Origin: Lutraria lutraria
Taxonomy: Eukaryota > Mollusca > Bivalvia > Venerida > Mactridae
Reading direction: 5' to 3'
Length of the DNA stretch: 64,000 nt
NCBI GenBank assembly: GCA_964023205.1
Contig: OZ026847.1
Location: 6,694,819-6,758,818 of the forward strand
This document shows positions 31,220-43,800 of the stretch, one piece after another. The notes under the pieces are model-generated. The model saw nothing but the letters and a program-made list of their open reading frames with translations. It searched no databases and was not told the DNA's origin. Both the position numbers and the translations under genes were made by a program. Every line of letters begins with the position of its first letter. The first letter of the stretch is position 1.

Positions 31220-32250
31220 ACACATAGGCATGTGATAAGTACACATATATTCATACAAAGGCATGTGACAAGTACACATATTCATACAAAGGCATGTGAT
31301 AAGTACACATATATTCATACAAAGACATGTAACAAGTACACAATATTCATACAAAGACATGTAACAAGTACACATATATTCATACAAAGGCATGTGACAA
31401 GTACACATATATTCATACAAAGGCATGTGACAAGTACACACATATTCATACAAAGGCACATGCCAAGTACACATATATTCATACAAAGCCATGTAACAAG
31501 TACACATATATTCATACAAAGACATGTAACAAGTACACATATATTCATACAAAGCCATGTAACAAGTACACATATATTCATACAAAGCCATGTAACAAGT
31601 ACACATACATGTATATTCATACAAAGACATGTAACAAGTACACATATATTCATACAAAGCCATGTAACAAGTACACATATATTCATACAAAGCCATGTAA
31701 CAAGTACACATATATTCATACAAAGACATGTAACAAGTACACATATATTCATACAAAGCCATGTAACAAGTACACATATATTCATACAAAGCCATGTAAC
31801 AAGTACACATATATTCATACAAAGCCATGTAACAAGTACACATACATGTATATTCATACAAAGACATGTAACAAGAACACATATATTCATATAAAGACAT
31901 GTAACAAGTACACATATATTCATACAAAGCCATGTAACAAGTACACATATATTCATACAAAGACAAGTAACAAGTACACATATATTCATATAAAGACATG
32001 TAACAAGTACACATATATTCATACAAAGACATGTAACAAGTACACATATATTCATACAAAGGCATTTAACAAGTACACATATATTCATACAAAGCCATGT
32101 AACAAGTACACATATATTCATACAAAGCCATGTAACAATTCATACAAAGGTCTGTTAAAAGTACACAATATTCAATACAAAGACATGTAACAAGTACACA
32201 TATATTCATTCAAAGGTCTGTTATAAGTACACACATATTCATACACAGGT
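31220..32250. repeat. 33-bp minisatellite between convergent genes (copy B)
   Basis: About 31 units of the same 33-bp repeat, about three times longer than in copy A. It gives open frames of 193-288 codons on both strands with an 11-residue period. These are products of the repeat, not genes. Confidence 0.94.
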
Positions 32251-34314
32251 CTGAGGTATGAACAATAATTTATACAGCCTATTCAATGTTAAAATGCATC
32301 CAAATAAAAACATATAATGTAGCTTAAGGAGTGAATAAAATGTCTGACTAAACAGAAAGAATTATAAATAAAACACATATTAACATTCATAATGGTAGTG
32401 GAAGAGCACTGAATATAACACACAATACACACACAGTACATGCACAAATACTGTAACTTCCTTTATTGTGTTGTCTAACATTATTGCACATACAGCTAAA
32501 CGGACATGCAATATTTGACTGACGTGATATAACACAATATACAATGTGATGATAACTGACTTATGTAAACAAAAGTTCTCAAATCACTTAATAATTATTG
32601 TCCACTAACTTTGAACCAAATGCAAAACAAGTTTATAAAAATATGAGAGATTTAACAAAATGTTTAAACACTGATTGTGATAAGCTGAAAGTAACTGTTG
32701 ACAATAAAACTACAGACTGAAACAAAACAGTTCATGTTCTTATGCCATGTGAAATAAAAGACTAGTTGTGTACTGATAAAATGAGCAATAACCAACATGT
32801 TTTATTCTTTCTGTACAACAGTAAACATTTGACACCAATGTCATCACACATGTATATGGAAACCATGTAATTGCTAGTTCATCCACTGAGATGGATTATG
32901 TAACTAATTGCATCATAACATCCACATGTGATAAATGAAAGCCAGCTTTCATATTTAATGATTGTAGAATTAAACAAATTGATTATAAAAAAACACTAAC
33001 CAATCATTGATGCAAATAATTGCAGAAGATATAATTAACAAATCCAATCATATGATATAGGCAATAAATAAACAAGCAATGTAAAGAATAACTGGTATGA
33101 TGTTTTCGGTGAACATTTTTAGATTTTACTGTAATGTATTGAACAACTACAGAGCAATGACTGCTTTTCCTAAGTGAAACACCACACATACCGAGAACAA
33201 AATGATTTCATAACAACTTAACTGTTCAATAACACAGTGCACAAATATAATTTATATTCCCCGGTTGAAATAAAGGTACAAGTCCAAGCATGCTGTGCTG
33301 AATATTTTTCATAATCAAAATAACAAGCAAGAAAAGTGTTTATTACATTAACTGCTGCATTATGGTACGAAGTTCTAGTTATAAATGTGCAGTAAGTTTT
33401 GTGAATATATTCAGAAAAAAGCCTTGATAATTGTTGATTGGTTCACAAACAACCAATCAGATGTTTATAGTACAGAACAACTTCATATCATTATAAACTA
33501 AATACAAGAGGGTCATGATGGTCCTATAGCATCGCTCGCAATAAAAGACTGTGCCTACTTTCATCTTATTCTTTGACTTGAAGAGTATAACACTGCTTAA
33601 TCATGGAAGTTTAGAATAAAAATTAAGGTAGATAATTCAACAACACATTGTTTTGTTTGAAAAATATTTTTCAATTTCTCCCTATGTAAGCCTAATTATA
33701 AAGTGACCCCTGGGTGGGGTCAACTTTGATCCCAGAGCCATGACTTGACAAACTTGGTAGAGGTCCACTACTCAATGCTACATACTAAGTATCTAAGCTC
33801 TAAGTCTTACACTTTTGGAGAAGAATATTTCTAAATATTTTCTGATATGAACCTATTTAAAATCAAGTGACCCCTGCGGTTGGGCCAATTTTTACCCCAG
33901 GGTCATGATTTGAAGTTTTTGTATTTTTGTGGCAAACATCTGGGTGGGACCATTCAGAAAAATACGTTACCCATTTTCACGCCTAGATGAGATATTAACA
34001 TCATGAACTGTTTTTACAATTAGCCATTCCTTGGTGTGCTATTTTCCTTTATTTTCCTAGTTCTCTAATTTCATCTTAGAAGCGGCTGGTGCACAATGAC
34101 GTAGTGTACTACCATTGAAATATCTAAGCTTTTTCCTATTGGTTGCCATGGCAACAAGAGTTTCAAATGAAATGTATTTTTTTTAACAACTTTGAAAATG
34201 GACCACTAAAGGATTGCAATTGGCATGGTGATTTAGGAGATGTTGTTTTGAGAAAATATGGACACTAATTCACAACACACGACAGAGACAAGGAGATTAC
34301 AAAAGCTCACTAAT

Positions 34315-34665
34315 AAAACAGCTTGTTAAGAGACAGTCAGATAAGGAACAGCTTGTGAAGGGCCAGCTTGTTAGGGACTACTTTTTAAGGGACAGTTGGT
34401 TAGGGACAGCTGATTAAGGGACACTTGTTTAAGGGCCAGCCAGTAAAGGGCCAGCCGGTTTAAGGACTGCTGGTCAAGGGACACTCGGTATAAAGACAGT
34501 TGGTTAAGGGACAGTCAGTTAAAGGACAGCTGATTAAGGGACACTTGTTTAAGGGCCGGCCAGTAAAGGGCCAGCCGGTTTATGGACTGCTGGTCAAGGG
34601 ACACTCGGTATAAAGACAGTTGGTTAAGAGTCAATTTGTTAAGAGACAGAGAGTTTAAGGGCATG
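34315..34665. repeat. 120-bp tandem repeat downstream of NAD kinase copy B
   Basis: Same repeat as 10,600-11,060 but with only two 120-bp units. Here copy A is the longer one, opposite to most other arrays. Confidence 0.92.
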
Positions 34666-34825
34666 TATATGATTCAGTAATAGTAAGAACATAAGATACA
34701 ATGACTCAAACAGCTATATGAAATCCCTGAATGGAATACAAGTCTGGTCATAAAAATACTCTCTGATGTTAAGATATTGATTGGTTAGTTTTGATGTCAA
34801 TTTATGTTAGACAAATATTGATTGG

Positions 34826-37800
34826 TCAAGAACTATGTTCGTCACTAACAACACTAGTATCACTAGGAACCTTGGAGTTCAATTGTTTCTGAGGTTTTCT
34901 GACATTCCAGTGTAAACATTCAGCGAGACGATCAAACCAGTCGTCTATCTGATCCTTGGCACAAACCGCTGGTAATGGAAACTGTGCTGTAGTAATCCGT
35001 ACACTGAAATAAACAACACAGATAACTGGTCTGGTAATATATAACAAAATAAAGTTTACATAGTCAAATAAAAGAACACGTTAATAAAACAGGAGGGCCG
35101 TGACAGCCCAATAATCGCTCACCAGAAAAAAGACCTTTGGAGAAGAATATTTTCTTTTTTTCATATCAAGTGACCCTCAGGGCAGGGCTAATTTTTACCC
35201 CATGACAATATTTTGAACATACTTGGCAGAGGTCAACTAGACAATGCTACACACCAAATATCTAAGCTCTAGGCCTTGTGGTTTCGGACAAGAAGATTTT
35301 TGAAGTTCTTCCTATAGGTTGCCATGACAATCAGAGTATTTAATGAAATTTAATTGTTTGAACAATTTTGAATGGGTACCACCAAGGGCAATGATCATTC
35401 CAGCAGTTTGGTTGCAAATTGGCATAGTGATGTAGGAAGAGATGTTGTTTAAAGTTAATATGTACTCCATTTCATGATGCACGATGACCGCAAGTCGATC
35501 ACAAAAGCTCACCATGAGCGCATTGTGCTCTGGTGAGCTAAAAAGTTCTGTCATCCCACAGATTGTTGTGGCGGCAAAAATGCTAGTATAGATAATTACT
35601 GCTATAAGTTTGTTAAATTGGTTCCTGTTGCAGTGCACCAAAGAAACAGGCAAAGCCTAAATTATCTGGCACTCCAATTGGTCAATTTGTTGGAGCCATG
35701 TTAAGGAGTTTGTATATTCTGATATTTATACATACTAGTTTAGGAGTTTGTACACTGATATTTATACATACAAGTTTAGGAGTTTGTACATTCTGATATT
35801 TATACATACAAGTTTAGGAGTTTGTACACTGATATTTATACATACTAGTTTAGGAGTCTGTACACTGATATTTATACATACAAGTTTAGGAGTTTGTACA
35901 TTCTGATATTTATACATACTAGTTTAGGAGTTTGTACACTGATATTTAAACATACTAGTTTAGGAGTTTATACATTCTGATATTTATACATACTAGTTTA
36001 GGAGTTTGTACACTGATATTTAAACATACTAGTTAAGGAGTTTGTACATTCTGATATTTATACATACTAGTTTAGGAGTTTGTACACTGATATTTATACA
36101 TATGTACATGTTTAGGAGTTTGTACATTCTGATATTTATACATACAATATTAGGAGTTTGTACACTGATATGTATACATACTAGTTTAGGAGTTTGAACA
36201 TTCTAATATCTATACATACAATTTCCCCTACTATCTTACATTAAAGATGTCCTATCTGTAAATAACTAAACTGAAACAGTCTAATCACAACCAATTAAAT
36301 TTTATCTTCAAAACAGAAGAATTCTTTTTCATAAATCATGCAAATAAATGGCAGCGGACAAAATTACCTATCCCCTTGTCTGATCTCTTGCCTGTTACGA
36401 CCATCAAATGACACCATCGCTGAATTTCTAGCATCTGGTGACAACATTATCTGAAAAGTAAGTAAGAACTTATTAACATGGTAATAAATTGTTAATGGAA
36501 AAAACTATTCGTTTTCTTTGGAGGAATAAACCCTGTTTATTTTAGTATAGATGGACAAATTCGTCTTGTACAGTGAAAGTTTTGTTCTTGCATCAACAGA
36601 GATTTTGCTGAATTAAAGCTAGATTTTGGTATAAAATTTACTTCAAACTGTTTTTTAAACAAGAGCTTGTCTAAGACTTGATGAATACCCACACACGCCA
36701 CTTTGACACAGACATGTTCATGTTACCGCCCAATATTTGACATATGACCTTCAACTGTAACCTTCACCTTGTAGTTATTGCCCAGGGGTTTGCGTGCAAC
36801 ACACCAGCCATATTCTCTTGTTATAACTGTTGTTCAGGTCATAAAAAGAGCCTAAAATTGACTTACCTTTAATTCAACACCAGCAGGAACAACAATAGGT
36901 CTAAATGACAATGAATGTGGACAGATGGGTGTTATCATGATGGCTGGGACATTGGGATGTATCATAGAAGCTCCAGCAGCCACAGCATATGCTGTACTAC
37001 CAGTTGGAGTTGATATAATCAAACCTACAATATTAAATATACACCTTAACATATAGGTACACCTATCATCTTTCTTATCAATGCACAATGAAGTGAAGTC
37101 AATAATGGCGGAGGAACAACTACTGCATAGACAACTACCAGTGTGTGTTCTAACAACAGCTACGCAAGCCGTGCCAATGCTGGTCTTTCACTGCCTCAGT
37201 GAGATCTATCCACCTATGAAGTTTCATGTTGCTACCTCTTATAGTTTCTGAGTTATGAACTACATTAAAGTTTTTGCCAGACACAGAAACCACACTGTCA
37301 CAATAGCTCGACTTATTCTTCAAAAACAGTTGAGTTAATGTCAGGATACTAAAATTACTGTATGACTGTTATCATGAAGATGTAAGAATAGTGTGTGAAA
37401 ATTAAGACTTGCCATCTCCTTGAACTGATGTAACCAGACGATCCTCGACATATAGATCTATATTACAGATAAATGATGACACACCTCTGTCCACCACTAC
37501 CTCATTCAACACCTGAAATAATCAACATCACATTAAAAATACAAACAAAACAGCTAAACATGTATCTTTAAAATACATGATATTATATTTATGTATCTAT
37601 ATGTTAAAACATTAAATACCAAGTAACAGCACAATCGGTCCTCAAAAACTTACAAGTGCAACTAAAAGATGGAACTTACCAATATTTGAGATTTACCACA
37701 GGGGACGAACTTACCAATATTTGAGATTTACCACAGGGGATGAACTTACCAATATTTGAGATTTACCACAGGGGATGAACTTACCAATATTTGAGATTTA

Positions 37801-40800
37801 CCACAGGGTGATGAACTTACCAATATTTGAGATTTACCACAGGGTGATGAACTGTCAATATTTTTTATTCGTGATACCCTTCCAAGTTCTGAGTCTTCTC
37901 TACATATCACGCATTTCAGACGGTATCGCAGAAGTAAGGACGCATTACCTGCAGTTAACAGAATATTTTTTGCTAAAACAAGTCCCATTTGTTTTACATC
38001 ATGATGACCTAATGTTACGAAATTCACTGTTATGGAATGTTTCCAGAGTACAAATAATTCAATACATTTTTATCAGATCTAAGTATCATATGTCTCACAT
38101 TATATCACATCATACATGAAAAACAGAATCACAGATTGATACATTAAAGACATTTTCGGTAGTTCACTACAGCCCTTGAAATTAGCTAAAATAAGCAAAA
38201 ATTCAAATTCAAGGGCAGAAAACTCAAAAACGAGATCAGTGACCCTCAATTTTTTTTCACTTAAAATGTTTCTGTTATCATATGCTACGATCATGCAAAG
38301 TTTAAAAAAATTCTATTCTTCAGTTTTCATTTTGCCTATAATTATGTCCATGTGAAAAATGTAGCGAACTACCGAAAACGTCTTTAATACATTATGTAAC
38401 TTTATACAGAAAATATACTACAACAAATGACAGGCATACATCTGTATATTTCATGACTGCGTTCAATAAATGCATATGCCACAGGTGGCATGCTTGACAA
38501 CAGACTTTGAATCTAAATGAGGTCAATGTGCGTAAAAGTAGAAGCAATGTTTCAAATATACATAATTGCTCTACGTAATATATATTCAATATAGGAAAAA
38601 TAACCAAGTATAATAACAGCATCAATAAAATGAAAAAGCAACCAAGCTTTTGGTTCAAGGTAACAGCTGTATAAATATTAAAGCATTCTAGTAAGCAGTG
38701 TTGGTGCTAAACGAAACAGTCAAATCTAATGAACCATTAAACAAGAGGGCCAAGATGGCCCTATATTGCTCACATGACAATCATAGTTTACTGATTAAAA
38801 CATTGTTTTAAGCCTGTGACATGAGGTCTGTTGTTATTAAGGTTTTCCTGTGATTTGACTCGGTGACCTAGTGTCTAGCTGACCCCAGATGACCCATGTT
38901 CAAACATGTCCCACATATCATTAAGAAAAACATTCTGACAAGGTTAGGTGAAGATCCAATCAAAACCTTTTTTTTCCTAATATTTAACCATGTGAACTTA
39001 TTGACCGCAAATGACCCATTATCAAACTCGTCCAAGATATCATTAAAATAAAAATTCTGACAAAATTTCATGAAAATCCAACCAAAACCGCAACTTTGGT
39101 TAATTACTTCCAGAGTGTTCACAAGGTTTTCCTTCTATTTGCCCGGGTGACCTAGTTTGACCCAAATAACCCATATTTCAAACTTGTACAAGTTAACACA
39201 TAACATTATACACAGAAATAACACAAGTAAAGACACAACATTACACGCAGAAATAACACAAGTAAAGACACAACTTTACACGCAGAAATAACACAAGTAA
39301 AGACACAACATTACACGCAGAAATAACACAAGTAAAAACACAACATTACACGCAGAAATAACACAAGTAAAGACACAACATTATACGCAGAAATAACACA
39401 AGTAAAAACACAATATTACACGCAGAAATAACACAGTCAAGTAAAAACACAACATTACAAGCAGAAATAACACAGTCAAGTAAAGACACAACATTATACG
39501 CAAAAATAACGCAAGTAAAAACACAACATTACACGCAGAAATAACACAAGTAAAGACACAACATTACACACAGAAATAACACAAGTAAAGACACAACATT
39601 ACACGCAGAAATAACACAAGTAAAGACACAACTTTACACGCAGAAATAACACAAGTAAAGACACAACATTACACGCAGAAATAACACAAGTAAAAACACA
39701 ACATTACACGCAGAAATAACACAAGTAAAGACACAACATTACACGCAGAAATAACACAAGTAAAAACACAATATTACACACAGAAATAACACAGTCAAGT
39801 AAAAACACAACATTACATGCAGAAATAACACAAGTAAAGACACAACATTATACGCAGAAATAACGCAAGTAAAAACACAACATTACACGCAGAAATAACA
39901 CAGTCAAGTAAAAACACAACATAACATGCAGAAATAACACAAGTAAAGACACAACATTATACACAGAAATGTGTTAACTTGTTTAGAAGAACATATTATT
40001 ATTAACCAGAGAACAAGGTTGTATAGTTAAATGATTAACACATTTTATTGCAAACATTAAGATCATAGAAAACAATCAGATCTGATAATGAACGGCTGAA
40101 TTCAATGGTTATCACAAATAAGTTACCAGTATTCTTACAACACACACAGCATCTTACAGAGAAACCTTATAATTTCAAAATTAAAATTGGCCAATTAAGA
40201 CTCGTATCATAGGAATTATTCCTTGGAAATTGCGTATACAAGATGGCATTATATTAAAGCTGGTATAAATGAGGAAATAAAACAAATTCTGATGTTGGAA
40301 ATATCAAACATTTTGCATGATAAAATCTTTCGCTCATGTTTCATGTTTAATTAATTAAATTCAAACACTTCACAAAAACACTGTCAATTCAAAGTTACCT
40401 ATATATAGTATATGAGTATACAACACTATTCAAATAAACAGGTATGTAGTGTTGATGTATTTAGATATCTACAAACAAAATAATCATCTTTACTGATAGG
40501 CAATTATATAGTAAACAGTGATGGTTAGAAAAATATGTCAAAAGGGGACCCTGTCAAAAAAAATTTCAACATAAGTCATATGTTTATGTTAATAAAATTA
40601 TACTTGAATATATGTGCCAAACTTGAAACTTTTTAAATTTACAGAGGTACAAAGATTGCGCAAATTTTAGGGGCCATAAGAGTTCACACCTCTAAAAGGT
40701 ACATCGTTTTCATTTTCTGAACACTGTATTTCAGCTTGGCCCTCATATTTCTATTTAAAAAAATATTGTAAATGATTATCAATTATCATTAAACATAAAC

Positions 40801-43800
40801 TGAGACGTGTTGTATGTTTTTACTGAAATTTAGTAGACACGTTTTCAAGCTGATGCTTACTCAAGCACATACAGATTGTTGGATCCATACTTTAGATGAA
40901 TGGGGATTTGATTTCGTGGATTAACCAATCTCTGAAAGCCATGAAATTAAATCCCCATTTAGTGAAAAGGGAGTATTTTTCCTCCTGATGTGTTTACTCA
41001 AAACAAAAACAGGTCGACTGAGCTTGTTTTATCTTAGTTTTGGAAAATACCAGAAGTTATATTATAAGTATCACAATTTCGAATATTGCCAATTTTCCTA
41101 ATGATGCTGACAGGTATTTCAGCATTTATATTCAAAGTGACTTGATATCATGGATGAGCCAACCAATGAAATTCAGAAAAATTAAGTTCCCAATGAAAAT
41201 TAGTGAAACCATGATATACATATAGCATACATACTACATGAAAGTTCAACAGTGTTTAAGAATATTTCAAGAAGATAGAGAATTCAACTTTTAAGTACTT
41301 ACCATCTAACACCTGAGCGACTTGGCCCTCAAAATTATCAAAGCTAAAAGGGGTAAGAAACCCTAATGAGCCCTGATGAAATGCCATAACTGGGGGACAA
41401 CTTTCCTGTGAATATAAAATATAATCAATAACATGCAATTTACTTCAAGTATTTTTAATTTAAAGTCCCATAAGCATATGAATTTATCGGTCGTAATAGT
41501 TTCTATTTGTCCTATAACAGAGGAATCCGGGACATTTTCCTCCCCGTGTGTACTTAATAGCAAGAAAAAATGTTTCCGAAATCATTATTGTATTTTTTTC
41601 AATATCATTGAAAAAAATACTATTTATAGAACAGCTGTGTTTTACCTCAGTCATATTATGCACTAGGCATAATGTGATGTCACGTGCTCTATATATTTCA
41701 AGTTTACAAAAGCAAAATTCAAAGCGAAATGAGTGTTTTTAGAAGAAAAAGGGCTTGTTTCGTCGGTAATTATTATCTTGGGATAATATCAGCAATTGTT
41801 TGTTTTTTGCATATTTTTTATAGCAAAAAGCTAATGGGACTTTAATATTGAGTTAGAAGTTGGTCACTGTAAACAGAAGATGATAAGAAGTGTGAGCAGT
41901 AAGTTGACTTTGACAGAAAAATCTATAAAATTTAATATGGAACTGTGAAGATTGATTTTGTATTTTATACTTGTTTGAGAAGGGTTGGTATCAGACAGCG
42001 ATGTAAACATCAACAGATCAGGTACATTCAGGACCTGCCTCCGTGGTCGAGTGGTTAAGGTCGCCGACTTCAAATCATGGTAACCTCTCACTTTTAAAAG
42101 GGCATGGGTTCGAGCCCCACAACTGACCATGACTCTATAAGTGTGAAAGTAGGCAGTTGCTTATGAAGGATAGGAGTCCAGTAATGGTTCTTCCCAGGAG
42201 CGATGGTTAGGTGAATTGCCTGCCTCACATGACTCTGACTGTTGAAAAGGGGCGTAAAACCCGATATAAACAAAAAACAAACAAAAGTACATTCAGATTT
42301 TATAACTATGTTCGGAGTATAAGAAACATTCTTAGCTAATACAAACAATACTGGACAAACCACCAGATTAACAGATAGACATGTATTAAACTACTAACCT
42401 GAAATAGTGTAGAGGCATGAAGTAAGGTGCCATCACCACCTAGACATATAATAAAGTCTATTTTATCAGTGAGATCATCTTTAGCTGAAAACAAGAAAAT
42501 CTCACAAAATTAATCAACAATTTGTAATAAATGAATGATATTTAAAGTCCCATAAGCATATAAATGTATTGGTCGTAATTGTTTCTGTTTGTCCAATAAC
42601 AGAGGAATCCGGGGTGTTTTCCTCCCATGCATACTTTATAGCAAGAAAAAATGTTTCTGAAAGCACTAATTGTATTTTTTTCAATATCATTGAAAAAAAT
42701 ACTATTTATAGAACAGTTGTGTTTTCCCGCAGTCATATTATGCAAAGGGTGTAAATTGATGTCACACGCACTATATATTTCAAGTTTACAAAAGCAAAAT
42801 TCACAGCAAAATGAGTGTTTTTAGAAGAAAAAGAGCTTGTTTTGTCGATAATTATTGTCTTGGGATAATATCAGCAATTGTTTGTTTTTTTGGCATATAT
42901 TTTTCATAGCAAAAAGCTAATGGGACTTTAAAGTAGAAATAAATGTAAACTTTATAAGCTATGTACAGTATTAATACATGTAAGATATGTACAGGAATGT
43001 GTGAAGCCAGGAATGAACAACTGACTGTTAAAAAAGGACATGAGAGAGAGAAGTGCTGATCTAAAGAGACAGCATTTGATGTTGGGTCATTCATAACACA
43101 TTCTATCATACAACATCAATTTAATTACAATTATAAGTTTTACCTTCTTTGAATGTTTGTAAACTTCCTCTGTACCTTTTAAAGATACTGTCACCAGCAA
43201 GTATACCATCTTCCAGTACATTACTTTCCACATAGACAATCATATTTCTTACCTGTAAAATATTCATTGAATAATGATAAGTACAAACCACATGCTGATA
43301 CAACATAACAAGAGGGCCAAGATGGCCCTATATCGCTCACATGACAATCACTGTTCACTCATTAAAACATTGTTTTGAACCGGTGACCTAGTTTTTGACC
43401 CCAGACGACCTATGTTCGAATTTGTCTTACATATCATTAAGAAAAACAGTCTGACTAGGTTTGGTGAAGATACTATCAAAATTTGACATCCACAGTGTTA
43501 AGGTTAATAAGGTTTTCCTAAGATTTGACCTTGTGACCTGGTTTTTGACCCTAGGTGACCCATATTTGAACTTGTCCTTAATATCATTAAGACAAACAAT
43601 CTGACAAGGTTTGGCCAAGATCCAATCAAAACCATGACATTTAGAGCTTTTACAAGATTTTTACCTAAGATTTGACCTTGTGACCCATTTTTTGAACCCG
43701 GCTGACCCATGTTCATCCTTCACCCACATATAATTGAGGCAAACATTTTGACAAGGTTTGGTGAAGATCCAATTAAAACTGTGACATCTACAGTGTTAAC

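Larger units (their letters stand above)
14505..38320. repeat. Segmental duplication, copy B
   Basis: The second copy starts with sequence whose counterpart lies left of the window (14,505-18,025: CYP4 exons 2-5) and then repeats everything in 1-14,504. It is longer than copy A mainly because the 47-bp intronic array (20,119-25,578) and the 33-bp intergenic array (31,225-32,250) expanded. At its right end the NAD kinase gene continues without interruption into unique sequence, so this copy holds the original NAD kinase junction. At its left end it abuts the broken end of NAD kinase copy A. Confidence 0.9.

Noticed and set aside
31199..32190. Open frames of 193-288 codons on both strands (repeating MCTCYMSLYEY or HIFIQRHVTST)
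   Set aside because: They follow from a stop-free 33-bp tandem repeat, occur in several frames and both strands at once, and shrink with the array in copy A.
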